Shown piece after piece: positions 1-12,510 of a DNA stretch of 64,000 nt. Position 1 is the stretch's first letter. Each line of letters begins with the position of its first letter. The notes below the pieces were generated by a model. The model saw nothing but the letters and a program-made list of their open reading frames with translations, was not told the DNA's origin and did not search any database. Position numbers and translations under genes: made by a program. The stretch lies in the NCBI GenBank assembly GCA_009741485.1, contig CM019216.1, forward strand, positions 52,153,943 through 52,217,942. Reading direction: 5' to 3'. The DNA comes from Malurus cyaneus samueli (lineage: Eukaryota; Chordata; Aves; Passeriformes; Maluridae).

Positions 1-3000
1 ATATTTCATTTCTACAAAGTATGCAGAGGAGAAATTATCCAGTTGGGTGGGATAAGTGAACCTGTTTTTCCAGTATCCAAGGACTAATGGTGGTCCTTGA
101 GGGTTTGCACAGGAGAAAAAACCCTGTTGTGACACAGCAGTTGGGGGCAATTTAAGCCCTTGCTCTTGAAGAACAGAGATTTATTTGTGCGCACGCCTCA
201 CAAAACTCCCAGTAGAAAGGATAAGCAACCTTTTACAACAGTGACTTATTTAGTGACAAGGCTGTGGTGATCCAGGTTTTTTTAAGTTCCTCACTGGAAA
301 CTGCTGCTCATGCTTTGCTTTGGTTGTGGCTGGAGGAAGGCAGTGAGGAGGAAGGTGTGAAGGCTCTGGGTTCAACCACCACAAAGTGTCTTTTAGTTCT
401 GTTTCTTTCATAAGAGTTTTCTGCACTTAGGGTCGATTTTCAAAGGCAGCAGAAGCTGGGCACCCTCCTGAGTGCCCTTTCGCTTTGAGAAAATATTCCT
501 GGCTTTCCTCCCAGAGCTCAGTGTGGCACAGAAACTCAGATGCCACGGGAGGAAGAGTCTCCTGACTTCATGCACTGACTTACCGTGCTCTCTGCACCTT
601 GGCTGACGGTCTCACCTTCCTCAGCAGTGCCAGTAAGTTTTGTGACTGATTACTCTTTCACCTTTTCCACATAACTATTTTCTCATACTTTATAATTATA
701 CATATTTTAGTTTCATGAAATTTACCAGTGAAATAAAATACTGACTTTGCACTTGAAGTCCTCCTGACAGTTTTAGTTTTTGCACAAAGCTGGCCCAAGA
801 TCTGCTTGCCTCTAAAGAACTCCTCCCCAGCCTTCTTTCCTGAAGGAAACTGGGTTTTAGGAAGCTTGACAGATGATCTGCAAACTTCCTCACAGATTTC
901 AGTGTCACAATGGTCTTGTCTCCTAGAACATGGTTAAGGAAACAAGTATAAAATCTTTCATTGTCTTTCATGTGATTATCAAATAACACTACTATTTACT
1001 GAATGCTTAAATGTTTAAATTTGACCTACAAAGTAAGAAGAGCAAATCTGACTAATGATAAGCAGCCTTGACTACCATACCAAAGCTTCTGAGAGGATGC
1101 GTGAGGCTCACTTGACAGTGCACCACTTTATGGAAAATAATGTCACTGTGGAACACAAGAGTATGGTCAAGCCAAATAACTAGTTAGAATCACAGCAATA
1201 TTAATTCTCTAGGAGGGTTTTATGAAGTGAGTTTGGAGGTAAAATGCTTCATTTTGACCAGTGGCTTCTAACTAATATGAGACAAACTTTAAAGCTGTGA
1301 ACGATTTTAAGTGCAGGCTCTATTCCTCTTTAGCAGTACCTTTGTGTCAATGGGTTTATTAACAGAACTATCAGTAAAGAGATATTTACATTACCCAGAG
1401 CACCAGGCTCAGAATACTGACTCAAATCCCTGTTTGAGTAGAGCATATTATGACAGGCAGTCACCTGCCTTTTCTAGGTAGTCCTTGGAGGGCCAAATTG
1501 CATCCTCAGCAACAGCAGATTGAGCCACCGTCACTGCAGGGACACAGGAAGAGTGGCTGGGGCACAGTGTTGTCCCTCCCGTTGTCTACAGTACCAAGGG
1601 TTCTGTCTGTCAGAAGCAAAGCCTTTGATCTGATCCACCAAGACTCTCCCTCATTAATATATTTAAAATTACGAACAGGAACACAGATGTCAGAGAAAAT
1701 CATGTCCCTGATTTCAGGTATGCACTTCAGTATACAGTTTAAATTCAGTCTTGGGGTTGAAATATAATGTATAATAAAATAATTAAGAAGCTTCCACTGA
1801 TATTCCCATGTCTCTTTATTGCAAAAGCAATTTTTCTTTTTTATGAGCTTTTTGACACATAAAAAATGCCCCCAAATTTATAGGTTTTGTCAAATGAGAT
1901 AAGACAAACCTATTCACCTGATATTTTATAAATCACCTTCTGCAATTTGAAATCCTATAATTAACAGTCACCTATCCAAAACCATCTTAAATTAGCTCTC
2001 ACTTCACTGCTACCAATCAGCCTTTGAAAAAACAAACGTATTCCTGGGATAGCTCTTGTGTTAACAAGAGGCTGCAGATAAAGCTTTATCTGGGGCAAGG
2101 AAATAGGGAGAAGTGGGCAATTTGCAGCCCTTGCTTTGTTTCTCATTTTGATATGCCTTGTCTTTCCATTGCAGCTTGGTATTACAAACACGGGGGGGAA
2201 ATAAAGGCCATGTGAGGCAGCATTTGAATAGCACAGCAATGATGAACTGTGTAAGTACTTGGAGTGTCCTATTCAAACCACATGGATGCATGCATTGAAA
2301 GATGATTCCGTACAAATAAACAGTGCTAGGAATCTTGTCATAAAACAAAGAATCCAAGATAATTTTTGATTATCTGAAATAGGACTTTCTGTACTGTGTC
2401 TCAGTGAAACATGCACATTTCCAAGGTTTATTATCTTGATTAAATTCCAGCATAGCATTTAAGCACTTGATTGCTTTTGAATACTTCATTTAGTCCCCAG
2501 CACTATCCCATTTTCCAGAGTAAACCACAAAAACCCATAAAATTGATGCTGCTCATTTCTGTGAATTTTAAGGTCAGGCCTCAGTTGCTCTGAAAAATTT
2601 AGAAACTCAAAAATAAAATATTGCAAACAAATGTCATGCAAGGCAATGTTGAACATGAATGTCTGTTAACATCAGATTCATGGGCACTATAAATTAATAC
2701 AATAACCACACGCCTTGTAAAAGCCTGAAATGTTGCTTTAATGTCAAAGATATTGATGTGAATTCTAGATAGCCTTTTTTTTTTTACCAGCGTTTTCCAA
2801 GAAGTGCAAAACCATTAAGCTTACAATATTTCAAAACACAGGAACAGCTAGTTCAATCCATGGAGGGTTCAGAATTTCCACAGTGATGGTTCTCGTTCAC
2901 AAGATTTTTCAGTTTCAGGTTGAGCATTTGGTGGCCAAGATTAAGCCCAAGAGCATTAAGAGGCAGAGAAAAGCATTCTATGCCATCTGGATTGTCAGGA

Positions 3001-3549
3001 TGGCAAGAGATATGACCTCAGATCAAGTCCCTGGGCTGTTCAGTGTCATATGTCAAACCAGCTGTTCTGGGTTTTGCTACAGATGTGTTTAGTGACTCAG
3101 GTGAAAGACACACAAAAAGTTCAGCATTTAACTGTGCTAATGAATCATGCCTTAACTGAGGTAGACAATTAATCTAACAGTCACAGGAACAAAGCCAAAG
3201 GGACTAAATTTATCTGCAGTATAATTTTCTGGGCTTTAGGGCAGTGTTCAAGCTCTGGGTGTTAGCTTTTTTTATTCAGTGAAAAACTTAGAGAGAGACC
3301 ACCACAAACAACATAAGATTGCATTAGAAAGACAGTGATGGATTGAAGATGGACTTACTTCCTTCTTCACCTCTATGGATTTCGCTTTTCCTGTGAACCC
3401 TTCAGCTTTCTTCCATCCTCTTTAATCTTTCTTGCTTGATCCTTCTTCCTTTTTCCCCACTTTCCCCAACATGGGTTTAAAGCAGCATTTAAATAACTCC
3501 AACAGCTCACAATAAGATGTAGAGAAAACAAGTGGGTTTTTACATGGAG

Positions 3550-3616
3550 AACAGAATAGAATAGAATGGAACAGAACAGAACAGAACAGAGCAGAGCAGA
3601 ACAGAATAGAATAGTA
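3550..3616. repeat. Pentanucleotide microsatellite (AGAAC/AGAAT)n
   Basis: About 13 tandem 5-bp units of the AGAAC, AGAAT and AGAGC types. It sits at the 3' end of a CR1-like sequence in minus orientation. CR1 ends in short ATTCT-containing repeats, so the array probably grew from the CR1 tail. Confidence 0.8.
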
Positions 3617-3730
3617 CAAAGGGACATACCATGATCATCTAGTCCACTTCAGGGCTTACCAAAAGTTGAAGGACACAATGTGTGGAATGCTGTCACACAG
3701 TTTAATTTAGTTTCCTGGTCACCCTAAAGT
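3617..3730 (-). mobile_element. CR1-like LINE 3' fragment
   Basis: Directly after the pentamer array, the plus strand reads like the reverse complement of an avian CR1 3' end: a 'gggac...ccatgatcatctagtcc' block followed by 'cttcagggctta'. The fragment is short and degraded, and the right boundary is approximate. Confidence 0.55.
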
Positions 3731-3774
3731 CCCTTAACAGCCAGTTAGGAAGGGAGTGGTGTGCCAAAGGAAAG

Positions 3775-3935
3775 ATCACAGATTTCACAGATTTCACAGA
3801 ATATTCTGAGTTGGAAGAGACCCACAAGGATCATCGAGTCCAGCTCTTAAGTGAGTGGCCCATATGGGGATTGAACAGGGGTTGAACCTGCAAACTTGGT
3901 TTAATTCACACCATGCTCTAACTGAGTTAGAGAGC
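3775..3935 (-). mobile_element. tRNA-Ile/CR1 composite SINE (TguSINE1-like)
   Basis: On the minus strand the element begins with a tRNA-like head: an A-box-like TAACTCAGTTAGAGC, then a B-box-like GGTTCAACCCC. It continues into a CR1-like tail (CTGGACTCGATGATCCTTG) and ends in ATTCTGTG-type octamer repeats. The B-box area is partly doubled (GGTTCAACCCC followed by GTTCAATCCCC). A tRNA-Ile head on a CR1 tail is the known structure of TguSINE1, which arose in passerines. A second, cleaner copy lies at 29844-29987. Confidence 0.75.
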
Positions 3936-5739
3936 AAAGATCTGAAAGCCCCCACTTGGTGGGGAAAATATTGCCCTTTGTTGATACTCTGAGGAATCTG
4001 GCTCCTGCATCAGTTGGATTCCCAAACATGTTGAAACATCTGTTCCATTTTAGGTACAAATTATCTCAGTTTTAAAGTATTCATTCAAGCTGATACAAAT
4101 TTAACTCAGATATACTCAGTATGCCAAATCTGCCTAGGTTTAAACTAGATGGCCATCTGTCATCCTAAACCACTCTTTCATCAGTAAAACTTTGCTCTGA
4201 AGGTGTGCCCCCTACTAGGGACTTGCCTTTAGCAACTTCCCTGCATGGGTTTTGTTCCTGTCAGGGCTGACAGCCCACACAGAGAGCTCCCATAGCAGCG
4301 AGGTGTGCATCACAGGAGGACTTGCTGGAGAGCACAGCTCCTGCTCTTTCTTGAGGGGTCCCAGGCTGGGGGACACAGAGCCACAATCCTGGGTCTTTCA
4401 TGTGGGAGGAATTTAATCAGTGTGAAATTTGTAAAACACAGAAGGCAGGCCTGGCATCCTGCCACCCTTTCCTGCCCTAGGATAAAGGAATTGATTGGAG
4501 TGACCCAAGCCCCTGTGTATATCCCCTCTGGTGCCTGCTCCAACAGCTTTGAATCTGCCTGCTCTGAGTGCCTCTGCATCCACACAAGGAGAGAAGGGAG
4601 ATGTTAGGGGTCCCCAAATGCAGGAGGAGCTTCAGTCTGAAGTGGCTCTGAGTCCATAAGAGACATGCCGTGGAGGGCAGCACTGTCTCCAAAAACTGCA
4701 CCCCCCCCCCCATTTTGTGGATCCTGTGCTCGCCTTCCACTTATACATGGTCTGCAGGCATGCTTTGCATCCACTGTGAGTCTGGACCTCCTTTCAAACC
4801 AAGACAACCTCACAGCCCCGGACACACTCTGGAGGTGTTGCTCCCACAGCCAGCAGGTCTCCTTTCTGTAGGTCACATACTCACTTCAGAAGCTAAGAGG
4901 AAATATTGCTGTGAGCGGAGTGATAAGCATGTAATTTTTTTTCCAGTTTTCTAATCAGAAACAGTCACCTGATGGCTGAGACTAGCAGATGGCCACAGAG
5001 GTCATAATACCCCAGTCTGAGAAGGCTTCCCATGGATATTTAATTCCACTCTTAAGCAGGTTTTTAACAATACCAAAGTACTGCCAACCCTACAAACACC
5101 CACTCATGGGAGCTATGCTTCAATCTGACTGCAACAGCGATGTGGAAAATCAGGGTTTCCAGCAAGCTCTAAAACCCTCTTCCAAGACCTGGTTATGCAC
5201 TTAATATGTTGACCGTAAGTATGTTAAAAATATACTTTGGGGTCTGTACCCACATGGACAGGTAAATGTGGCATTTCTTTGTGCCAAACCATGAAACCCA
5301 GGAAACAGTTCTCCAGCTGCAGACAATGACTTGCCTTGGGTGTGTTGTGGTCACAGCAATCTGTGCTCAAAGAAGGCTCTAACTGCTTGGGGCATCCCTG
5401 CATCTCTGAGGGGTCACCTGAAAAAGGAGCTTGTCCCCTTCTCTCTCAAAAGAGAGCTGTAGAGTTTAGCCCTTGGCTTTGATGAGCCACGCAAAGCTGG
5501 CAGCTGCTCCAGGACATGAAGTAACAGAACATCTTTGTCACAGGTTGGCAGAGACAAAAGTACCTTTGGACTTCATACAGCTTTGAGGTTTTGAGGATGA
5601 TTCATTCATGTCATGAAACTGCCTCTCTAGTCCCACTTGTAGGTGGTTTTTTGTGGATTTTCATCTGCATGCTCAGCATGAAATGCCATGAAGCCTGCAG
5701 AGCTGATGTGATTTGTTCCGGCAGATTATCCCAAAGTTC

Positions 5740-5780
5740 ATTGGCCAACTGGCTAAATGCTTTGGCCAACTGCTAAATGC
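5740..5780. repeat. 21-bp tandem duplication
   Basis: Two adjacent copies of a TTGGCCAACTGGCTAAATGC-type unit (21 and 20 bp). They differ by one missing G and the first base. Intronic, no known function. Confidence 0.8.
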
Positions 5781-7629
5781 AGTTATACAAAAACATGTTT
5801 AAAAGTCTTACAGAGGAAGAGCTCTTGTGCAAGGCACCAGCACCATACATGCAGCCCAAATGCATATATTTGACATCCCTCCATCATCATACCGAAAAAA
5901 TCCCTGAGATGATCACAGATTCCCTTGAACTTTTCTCCCACAAGATGTCTAAAGAGGTACTGCCCAAGTCCTGTTTTGCTCAATTGCCTTTCCTTTGCAA
6001 GAACAAATTCAGACTGTGAAAACAGATGCTCTGTTGGGTCCAGACTCAGTCTACATTAGTTTCTTCTCAGCCTAGGATTTGTTGGAGCTGCTCTGATTTC
6101 TTCTTGATAAAGACCATTGCCTCTAGACAACATTGCATCCCTGCACACTTGTGTGGGTGGTGCTGTGCTTCTTCCAGCTACTTACTGGTGAGATTGTCTC
6201 ACTCAGGGGATACACAAGAAATATGGAGGAAAGCTGTCCATATTTAGCATTTGATCATAAATAGTGCAAAAGGAGGTGATCAAGGCAGAAAAACAGATCT
6301 TTGGTAATGGGTGCAATCTGAATTTTGTTCATCAGGTCTGTGAGGAGAGCAGCAGGGCTCTGGTCACCCGCACTGTTTCAGGGAGGCTGGAGCTGCCCTA
6401 CAGCTGCTAACCAAAAAAACTCTCTTTCACATGCTCCCTCCAAACATAGGAATACCGTACTTACAGCCTTGTTTTGGAAAATAGGTCTCATAGTCCAGGA
6501 GCGTGGCTTTACTCATCCCAGCATCTCAACATGTTCCATCACACACAAAGATGAGTAAAGGAAGAGACACCTCTTTATGAGAAAGGACCTCTTGTTTTTG
6601 CCCCTCAAGTGGTTTGAACAGAGCACTCAGCAGACGAGGCTCTATGAATCCCTTTCAGTTAACTCTGTGTCATTTAGTAAGTGGTCATGAATGGTCATGC
6701 CCCTGGCTAGATTTCCTCCGTGTGTCCTTTGTGTTAAATTGATTTTCTGGGTCTCACTGAGGGATCACATTTCACCTTGGGTGATGAATTGGTGATCTTC
6801 CTCCACACCACACTCATCTCCTTAGCCTGCACTTGGTGATCCCTGTGAAAAGCATAGCAGCACTTCTGCCGGGCTCAGATTTCTCCTGTCCTTCCCCTGT
6901 CCACATGGAGCAGGTTCCAATGCTTCCCTTTGCAAACAGGTGCTGCAAACAATGAGGAGCTCCTCTCACACTCCTCACCCTTCACATGGCATGTAGGGAG
7001 TGGTTTCTTCAGAGCTCTGTAGGCATCGTTCCCTGGTGAGAACAGCTGATCCTTGTTTGACCTTTCTGACACACAGAAAAAGGTAACCCCAGACCAACAT
7101 GGTAAGTCCCCTTGGCTAATGAACACCTTGAAACGCCTCTGCAAACACCCCAAGAGAAATGGCATGTGCTGCCCTGTGGGGTGATGCAACACTGATTTGT
7201 TGCATCTATAAAATGTCCTCATAATTGTGTGAAATTGAGCATGAACAAGCAGTTGAATCGCAGTTCATCTAAAGTAATTAAACTGAAACAGAGCAGCAGA
7301 AACACCCCTTTTATCTTGTGTAAGGGCTGATGATATAAATACAGAGCACTCCAGAATCAAAAAAATTGACTAAGCAGATGCTTGCCAGTCTGAGAATTCT
7401 TTTGTAATGCAAAAACGACTTTTATCTCTCGCTGTCTATTTTTGAGTGCTCATCACTGGGCTGCCTGGGTGCTTTGAAAAAAGGCAATAAATATATTTAG
7501 TGTATGTTAAATTCATTAAAAAAATCAATCTACTTTATGTAATTTGACAACAAAAGAAAAATAATGTAAAAATACATTTATAAATGCTAATCTGGAAACC
7601 AACGATCTCTTTTGACAGAATTAAAAATT

Positions 7630-7652
7630 AAAAAAAAAAAAAAAAAAAAAAA
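7630..7652. repeat. Poly(A) run, 23 bp
   Basis: An uninterrupted run of 23 A followed by A-rich sequence. No retrocopy is recognisable on its left side. Confidence 0.9.
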
Positions 7653-10033
7653 GAAAAAGAGTAAAAAAAGGTACGAAGTAATTAAAAGGAAGATGATAGA
7701 ACTCGGATTGTGTGATCTGTCCTGTGAAGAGTGTTTCATTTGCGAATGGTGCTGCATAGAGTCTCCTTTATCCCGAAAGAACATAATGCAGCATGGACTC
7801 AAAATAAAGTGGGTGAATTTATTCCAGAAATGTCCTAATGGTATGGAAGGAGAAGACCAAGATCTTCTCTACTCTTTGTCTGAAGGTTGCTGATTTGATC
7901 TATAAAGAGAGGGATCCCCAACCCCACCTTCACTTTAGCCAGCCATTGCATGGAGGCAGGCATTGCATGGAGCAGGAGCCTTTTCCACTGGAAATCCAGT
8001 GGTGCAGGGGTTACAGGGCTTCTGTCCCCAGGTGCTCCAGGCATTGCCTGGACACAGCAGCCAGCAAATGCAGCCTTGATGCCTCCTTCCCATTGCTGAG
8101 CAGACAATGGAGAACAGTCTGGTCCAGACCACAGACCACATTTAGAGCTGAATAAAATAAACATGTTAGAACTGTTTACAGAAGCAGAGGGATCTTTACA
8201 CTAAGAAAGGTTCACTGGGGGTAAGAAAGCTAGGCTTAGAATATACATTCAGGGATTTGGGCTCCAAGCAGATGTTGTAGTCTGTGTGTGAGATGCAAAT
8301 TATAACCTTGCATGCCAATCCAGACTATTTAATCACAATATATCCTTTGCAGATTCCAACAATCTCTTGGTTCTCCAACCCTTGCATTTTCTATATGCTG
8401 TAAATTTTAACTAAATTGTGTGCTTTCAAAGGCAGGAAAATGTCTTGAAAGTACTTAGCTGCAATTTGAAATACCTGTATCTCTCCTAGACCTGGCCTTC
8501 ACTTGCTAGGCAAACGCATCTGTCAGTATAAATTACCTCACAGTGGTTTTATACGGATTTCTCCATGATGGAGCTGAGAGGGTGCCTGTTCTTTCCCATT
8601 TTCTGTTTGAAAGCTTTTGAACTCCCAAGTCAGGAAAGAGGTCAAAAACAAAGCACTGGCCTCAGAGACTTCTCAGATCAGCCTGGCAAACACATCAGTT
8701 TTTGTAGCCCTCAAGAAAATAGATGTTGTTCTCATTAACTGTGTATTAGGCCAACTCAAATGACTAAGAACCCATTTACAGCCAGGTCACCAGGAAAGCA
8801 GATTTCAGCAGGAGGCCAAGACTGAATACGTGACCCCAGTCTAAGGGTCATGAAATATGTGTTTGAAATTCCCAAATAAAAGCTGAAGTAACATTTTCTT
8901 TTCAGGGTTTCATCCCTGGTTTGAGCCTATATCATAGAAAGCAGAATCCAGCCCCCAGACAATCTTCAAGGGAAGGAATAATGCTGTAATAACACAGTCA
9001 AGCTTGCTGCCCTAGCAATGAATGCTTATCTCACACTGCTCTCCTGGTGAGCAATGTTTAAAATAAATAAATACTGCAGGGGAGTTGTTGTTAGTGCAAT
9101 TATTGGGTAGTATCCTTGAGGCAAGCTTTTTATCACAATAGTACAGGAGAGCACAGTTTGTTTGCAAGGCAAGTTGAAGCCAGGGTGCAAAAGCACATAA
9201 AGTCTGTTAATAAATAACGGAGTGTGCATGTGGGCTTTGCAGAGCAACTTAAAAAATCGGCCCCTTCAAAGTACAACATTATGCAATTGAAACAAAACAA
9301 AACAAAACAGAGAGATTTGATTTCTAGTCCCTTGGAATGACTGACATGCTCTCCTCTGGAGAGAGTGGGAACAGTGCAAGCATGATGGCAGCTGTAGCAG
9401 GACAGCATCGGCTGTGACAATCCTTTGTGTCCTTCCACTTGTGTTGTTCAACCCAAATAGTGGCAATGGTACTACAGCTTGCTCACGAATTATGAGCACA
9501 CATTATATCTTGAATGTGTTTTCTGTGTCTGAAGACTAATACAATCAGAGGAACACATCCTCAGCGGGACTCAGATGGGTTGGTGCTTCATGGGTTTGAT
9601 GGGGTCATACCCTACAGAGGTCCAGAGCTTATTGTTATCCTGGGTTTATGAGTTAGCAGCAGCAAATGCCCACATCTTAACCTTCCCAATGTAAGGACAC
9701 AACAGACCAGAAAGAGGAAAGATAGCTACAAGCTCCATAACTTTGCTCTACAAAGCAAACAGCAGTTCTTAACTTGGCTGATGAAGGACCAATTAATTAC
9801 ATTGAATAGAAGGGAAATTGGGTCACTGACCTTAATGGTAAGGTCTCTTCCTAAAAAGCACATGCCCTGCCTACCAGGATGGTCTGTCACAATCCCAGTG
9901 CATACTGGCACGAAACACTGCTTTGCGCAGCTTAGGAACTGCCAATGCCAAGCTGGGCATGCCATCATAGATCATTACATACTTAATAATGTAAGTAAAT
10001 CATTACAAACAGTTAGAAAAATTAAATACTTAC

Positions 10034-11350
10034 TTGGTCCAAGACCTATGGAAAATGCAGCAACATAGACAAGCAGGCTGGCCAGTGAGAGCCATTTCAG
10101 GACAACAGGAACCTCCCCACTTTCCATGTGAGATCCTGCTGTGCTTTTCGCTCCTGCCAGGGCAGTCCTGTTCAGTTCTCCTGTCCTGGCAACATCTGGG
10201 CTTTGTACATCAAATGACAATCTTTCTGTTGAAGCAATGCTAACAAAGAGGTCCTTGAAACTTCCATTGGTGACAGTGAAGTTTCCTGGTCTCTGGACAA
10301 AGAAATCCTCTGGAGATTGACTTCTGCAGACCTTGGTGAAATTCACATGTATGTTACGGGTCACTAAGCCCATAGTGACCAAGGATACTGCCATAATGGA
10401 AGAACCAATACACAGAAAAGTTTTACTTCCAACTTGATCCACAAAAAACGTGGCTGGGACTGTGCTGACCACTTTAACCACTCCAACTCCAGTAGAAGCC
10501 AAGCTGGCAGCTTCATTACTCTGGAACCCAACTGACTTCAAAACAGTCGATGCATAAAATAAAATGTTGGGTTGCCCAGTTGTTTGCACAAAGAAGACTA
10601 GAGTGAGTCCTACCAGCACTCGGGCCCTCATGTTGTTTTTTGAACGGAACAGGTCCAAGAAACTATACTGATGCTCATCTTTCAGGGAAGACTTAATCAC
10701 AGTGAGCTCCTTAGTAGCATCTGACGTTTCCCGTAGCCTCTCCAGCACTTTTCTTGCCGCTTCATCGTTATCTTTCATGACGAGAAACCGAGGGCTTGGT
10801 GGAAGGAAATACATGGCGAGTGCTTGCAAAGCACCTAACGGAATCACGAGGCCAAACATGTACTTCCAGCCATGAGATACGCTGGCAAAGGCATAATTTG
10901 AAATATAGGCAACCAGAATGCCTATCACAATCATGAGTTCATTCAGTGATACAAGGAGGCCTCTTCTGTGCTGTGGGGCGATCTCAGCAATGTACACACA
11001 CGTCGCAATTGATGATAATGATATAGAAACACCTATGGCAATCCGCCCCACAATGAGTATCTCATATGATTCATAGGGTAGTACAATCAGACTCCCCACC
11101 ACAAGTAAAGAAGATGCAATGATAATAGACAGTCTCCTTCCAAATCGGTCTATAAGAAATCCACCAGTAAGGGATGCAAACAAGGCCCCAAAAAGCAGGG
11201 AACTTACAATGACTTCCTGCTCTTTGCAAGAGAGTGCTAAAATGCTGCTCATTTGAAGAAGAGCTCCGGAGATAAGGCCCAACTCATAACCCATCAGAAG
11301 TCCACTTACAGCAGCAATGGCGGAAGATAGAAAGGTGAATGTTCCACAAC
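10034..11350 (-). CDS. SLC2A12: SLC2A12 (GLUT12) exon 2: main body of facilitative glucose transporter
   Basis: GLUT12 is a class III facilitative hexose transporter of the plasma membrane and internal vesicles. This 1317-bp exon encodes codons 39 (split) to 477 and ends with the first base of the next codon. The acceptor reads TTATTTCAG and the donor is GTAAGTA after GGACCAA, at the same place as the human exon 2/3 junction. Visible family marks are DRFGRR in the TM2-3 loop (about 106-111), a GRIAIG block (about 140-145), PPSPR after TM6 (222-226) and QTTGQPN in TM7 (294-300). A long extracellular loop before TM10 has four N-X-S/T sites (about N375, N395, N400, N432). It stops at GLGP; TM11-12 and the C-tail come from later exons outside the window. 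Identity to human is high throughout, with no breaks. Confidence 0.97.
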
Positions 11351-11530
11351 CTGAAATAAGAGAATAAAACACAAAAACTTGAAAGAGAAATTTCTGCAAC
11401 ATTCTGGCAATTAATAATTTTATTTGATATACCAGTTTTTAAAAAATCTCTCTGTAACCTTTAGGTAAAGCAGTTGGGTACAATACACACCCAACAGCAG
11501 GGTGATATAAAAAGCTATTTCTGAAAAGGG

Positions 11531-11553
11531 AAAAAAAAAAAAAAAAAAAAAAA
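11531..11553. repeat. Poly(A) run, 23 bp
   Basis: 23 consecutive A. It lies about 180 bp from the exon 2 acceptor, just left of the solo LTR. On the transcribed (minus) strand it is a T run. Confidence 0.9.
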
Positions 11554-11639
11554 GTAATGAATATAAAATCCTCTTTAGTTTTAATACTTTTGTGTCCCTT
11601 ATCTTCCTGATCAGAAGTCCATAAGGTTTTGATCAGGTC

Positions 11640-12510
11640 TGTCAGTGGGTTGAAATGCTTCTCCTTTTGTTCCTTTTCTTTTGGAATTTTTTCGTCCCAT
11701 TTGTTGCTGGGATACCTTGATGGCCGAGCCATCTTGTTAATGGTCGGGTGATTGAAGGGACAATGAACCTATGGCCACACCCAATGGAGACAGCTTTTGT
11801 GTGGTGGGTGGGAATTGGGGAGTGGGGTTTTTTCGCGGTTTGGGAGAGAGGAGGGGGTTTCTTTTCCTGCTTGCGGTGGAGTGGTTTGACTCTGCTGTGG
11901 CTGGCCGGAGGATTCCAGCTTCAGGAGGGTGAACTCTGCTCCATTCCCGTCTCGCGTCCGCGGGATTCCTGCTCGTCTCTTTTGAGGTCCTGGGTTTCTT
12001 GCTGTCCAGAAGAGCACCGGCGTTTTCCGTTTTGAGTTTTGCAGAGAAACTTTTCTCCATCCACCTCTGCCATCTTGTATCGATCATCCCAGCCGCGGGA
12101 GATCTTGGCTAGCCGGGACCCGCACCACCACGTCCCCTGCATCTCTGAGGAGTCCCCACGCCCTCCCTGCTCAGCCGGGGGGCCAGCAGCACCGCTGCCA
12201 ACCAAACTGTAACCTCGCCAAGAGAGAGACTGTTTCTATAAGGCTGTCACTAGGTTTGGACTGGGCTGTGTTGTTGCTATATTTATTTACTTGTTTTCAC
12301 CTTGTTATATAATATATATATTATATTATTATATATATATATATTAGTAAAAACTGTTATTCCCTTTTACCCACATTCCTGCCTGAAAGCCCGTGATTCT
12401 TTTTTTCAAAGCTATAATATATATTCTCGAGGGAAGCGGGGAGTCATATCCACCACTCCAAGGAGGGTCCCTGCCTTCATTAGCAAATACCTGTCTTTCA
12501 AACGGGGACA
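11640..12510 (+). mobile_element. Solo LTR of an endogenous retrovirus (ERVL-type, 5-bp TSD)
   Basis: The 871-bp block starts TGTCAG and ends GGGGACA, giving the canonical TG...CA ends. It is flanked by a perfect 5-bp direct repeat AGGTC (11635-11639 and 12511-12515). The interior is unlike the surrounding intron: CpG-containing, with a TATAAGG motif near 12237, an (AT)n stretch at 12305-12346 and a 3' part resembling passerine LTRs. No gag, pol or env sequence is present, so it is a solo LTR left by recombination. A 5-bp duplication fits ERVL-like insertion; the family name is inferred. It lies antisense to SLC2A12, 290 bp upstream of exon 2. Open frames inside it are LTR shadows. Confidence 0.82.

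Larger units (their letters stand above)
1..10033 (-). other. SLC2A12: SLC2A12 intron 2 (partial; continues off the left edge)
   Basis: This is the stretch downstream of the exon 2 donor on the minus strand. I looked on the minus strand for the conserved exon 3-5 signatures of GLUT12 (the PWLVLSE, FPGGIRGRA, MNWG and PETKG blocks) and found none, so the whole stretch is probably intron. It contains a CR1 tail with a pentamer microsatellite, a tRNA-CR1 SINE, a 21-bp duplication, an 11-C run (4701-4711) and a 23-A run. The other open frames are short, lack recognisable domains and look like chance. Confidence 0.7.

Noticed and set aside
8770..8810. Minus-strand EICFPGD-like peptide resembling the start of GLUT12 exon 3 (SEIFPGG)
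   Set aside because: Similarity ends after four residues and neither the upstream PWLVLSE nor the downstream IRGRAMAL block follows; no splice acceptor fits.
9975..10034. Read-through of the GLUT12 frame beyond GLGP
   Set aside because: The extra residues are intron sequence after a GTAAGTA donor located exactly at the human exon boundary.
11737..12205. Open frames on both strands beside SLC2A12 exon 2
   Set aside because: They lie wholly inside the solo LTR and do not resemble retroviral or host proteins.
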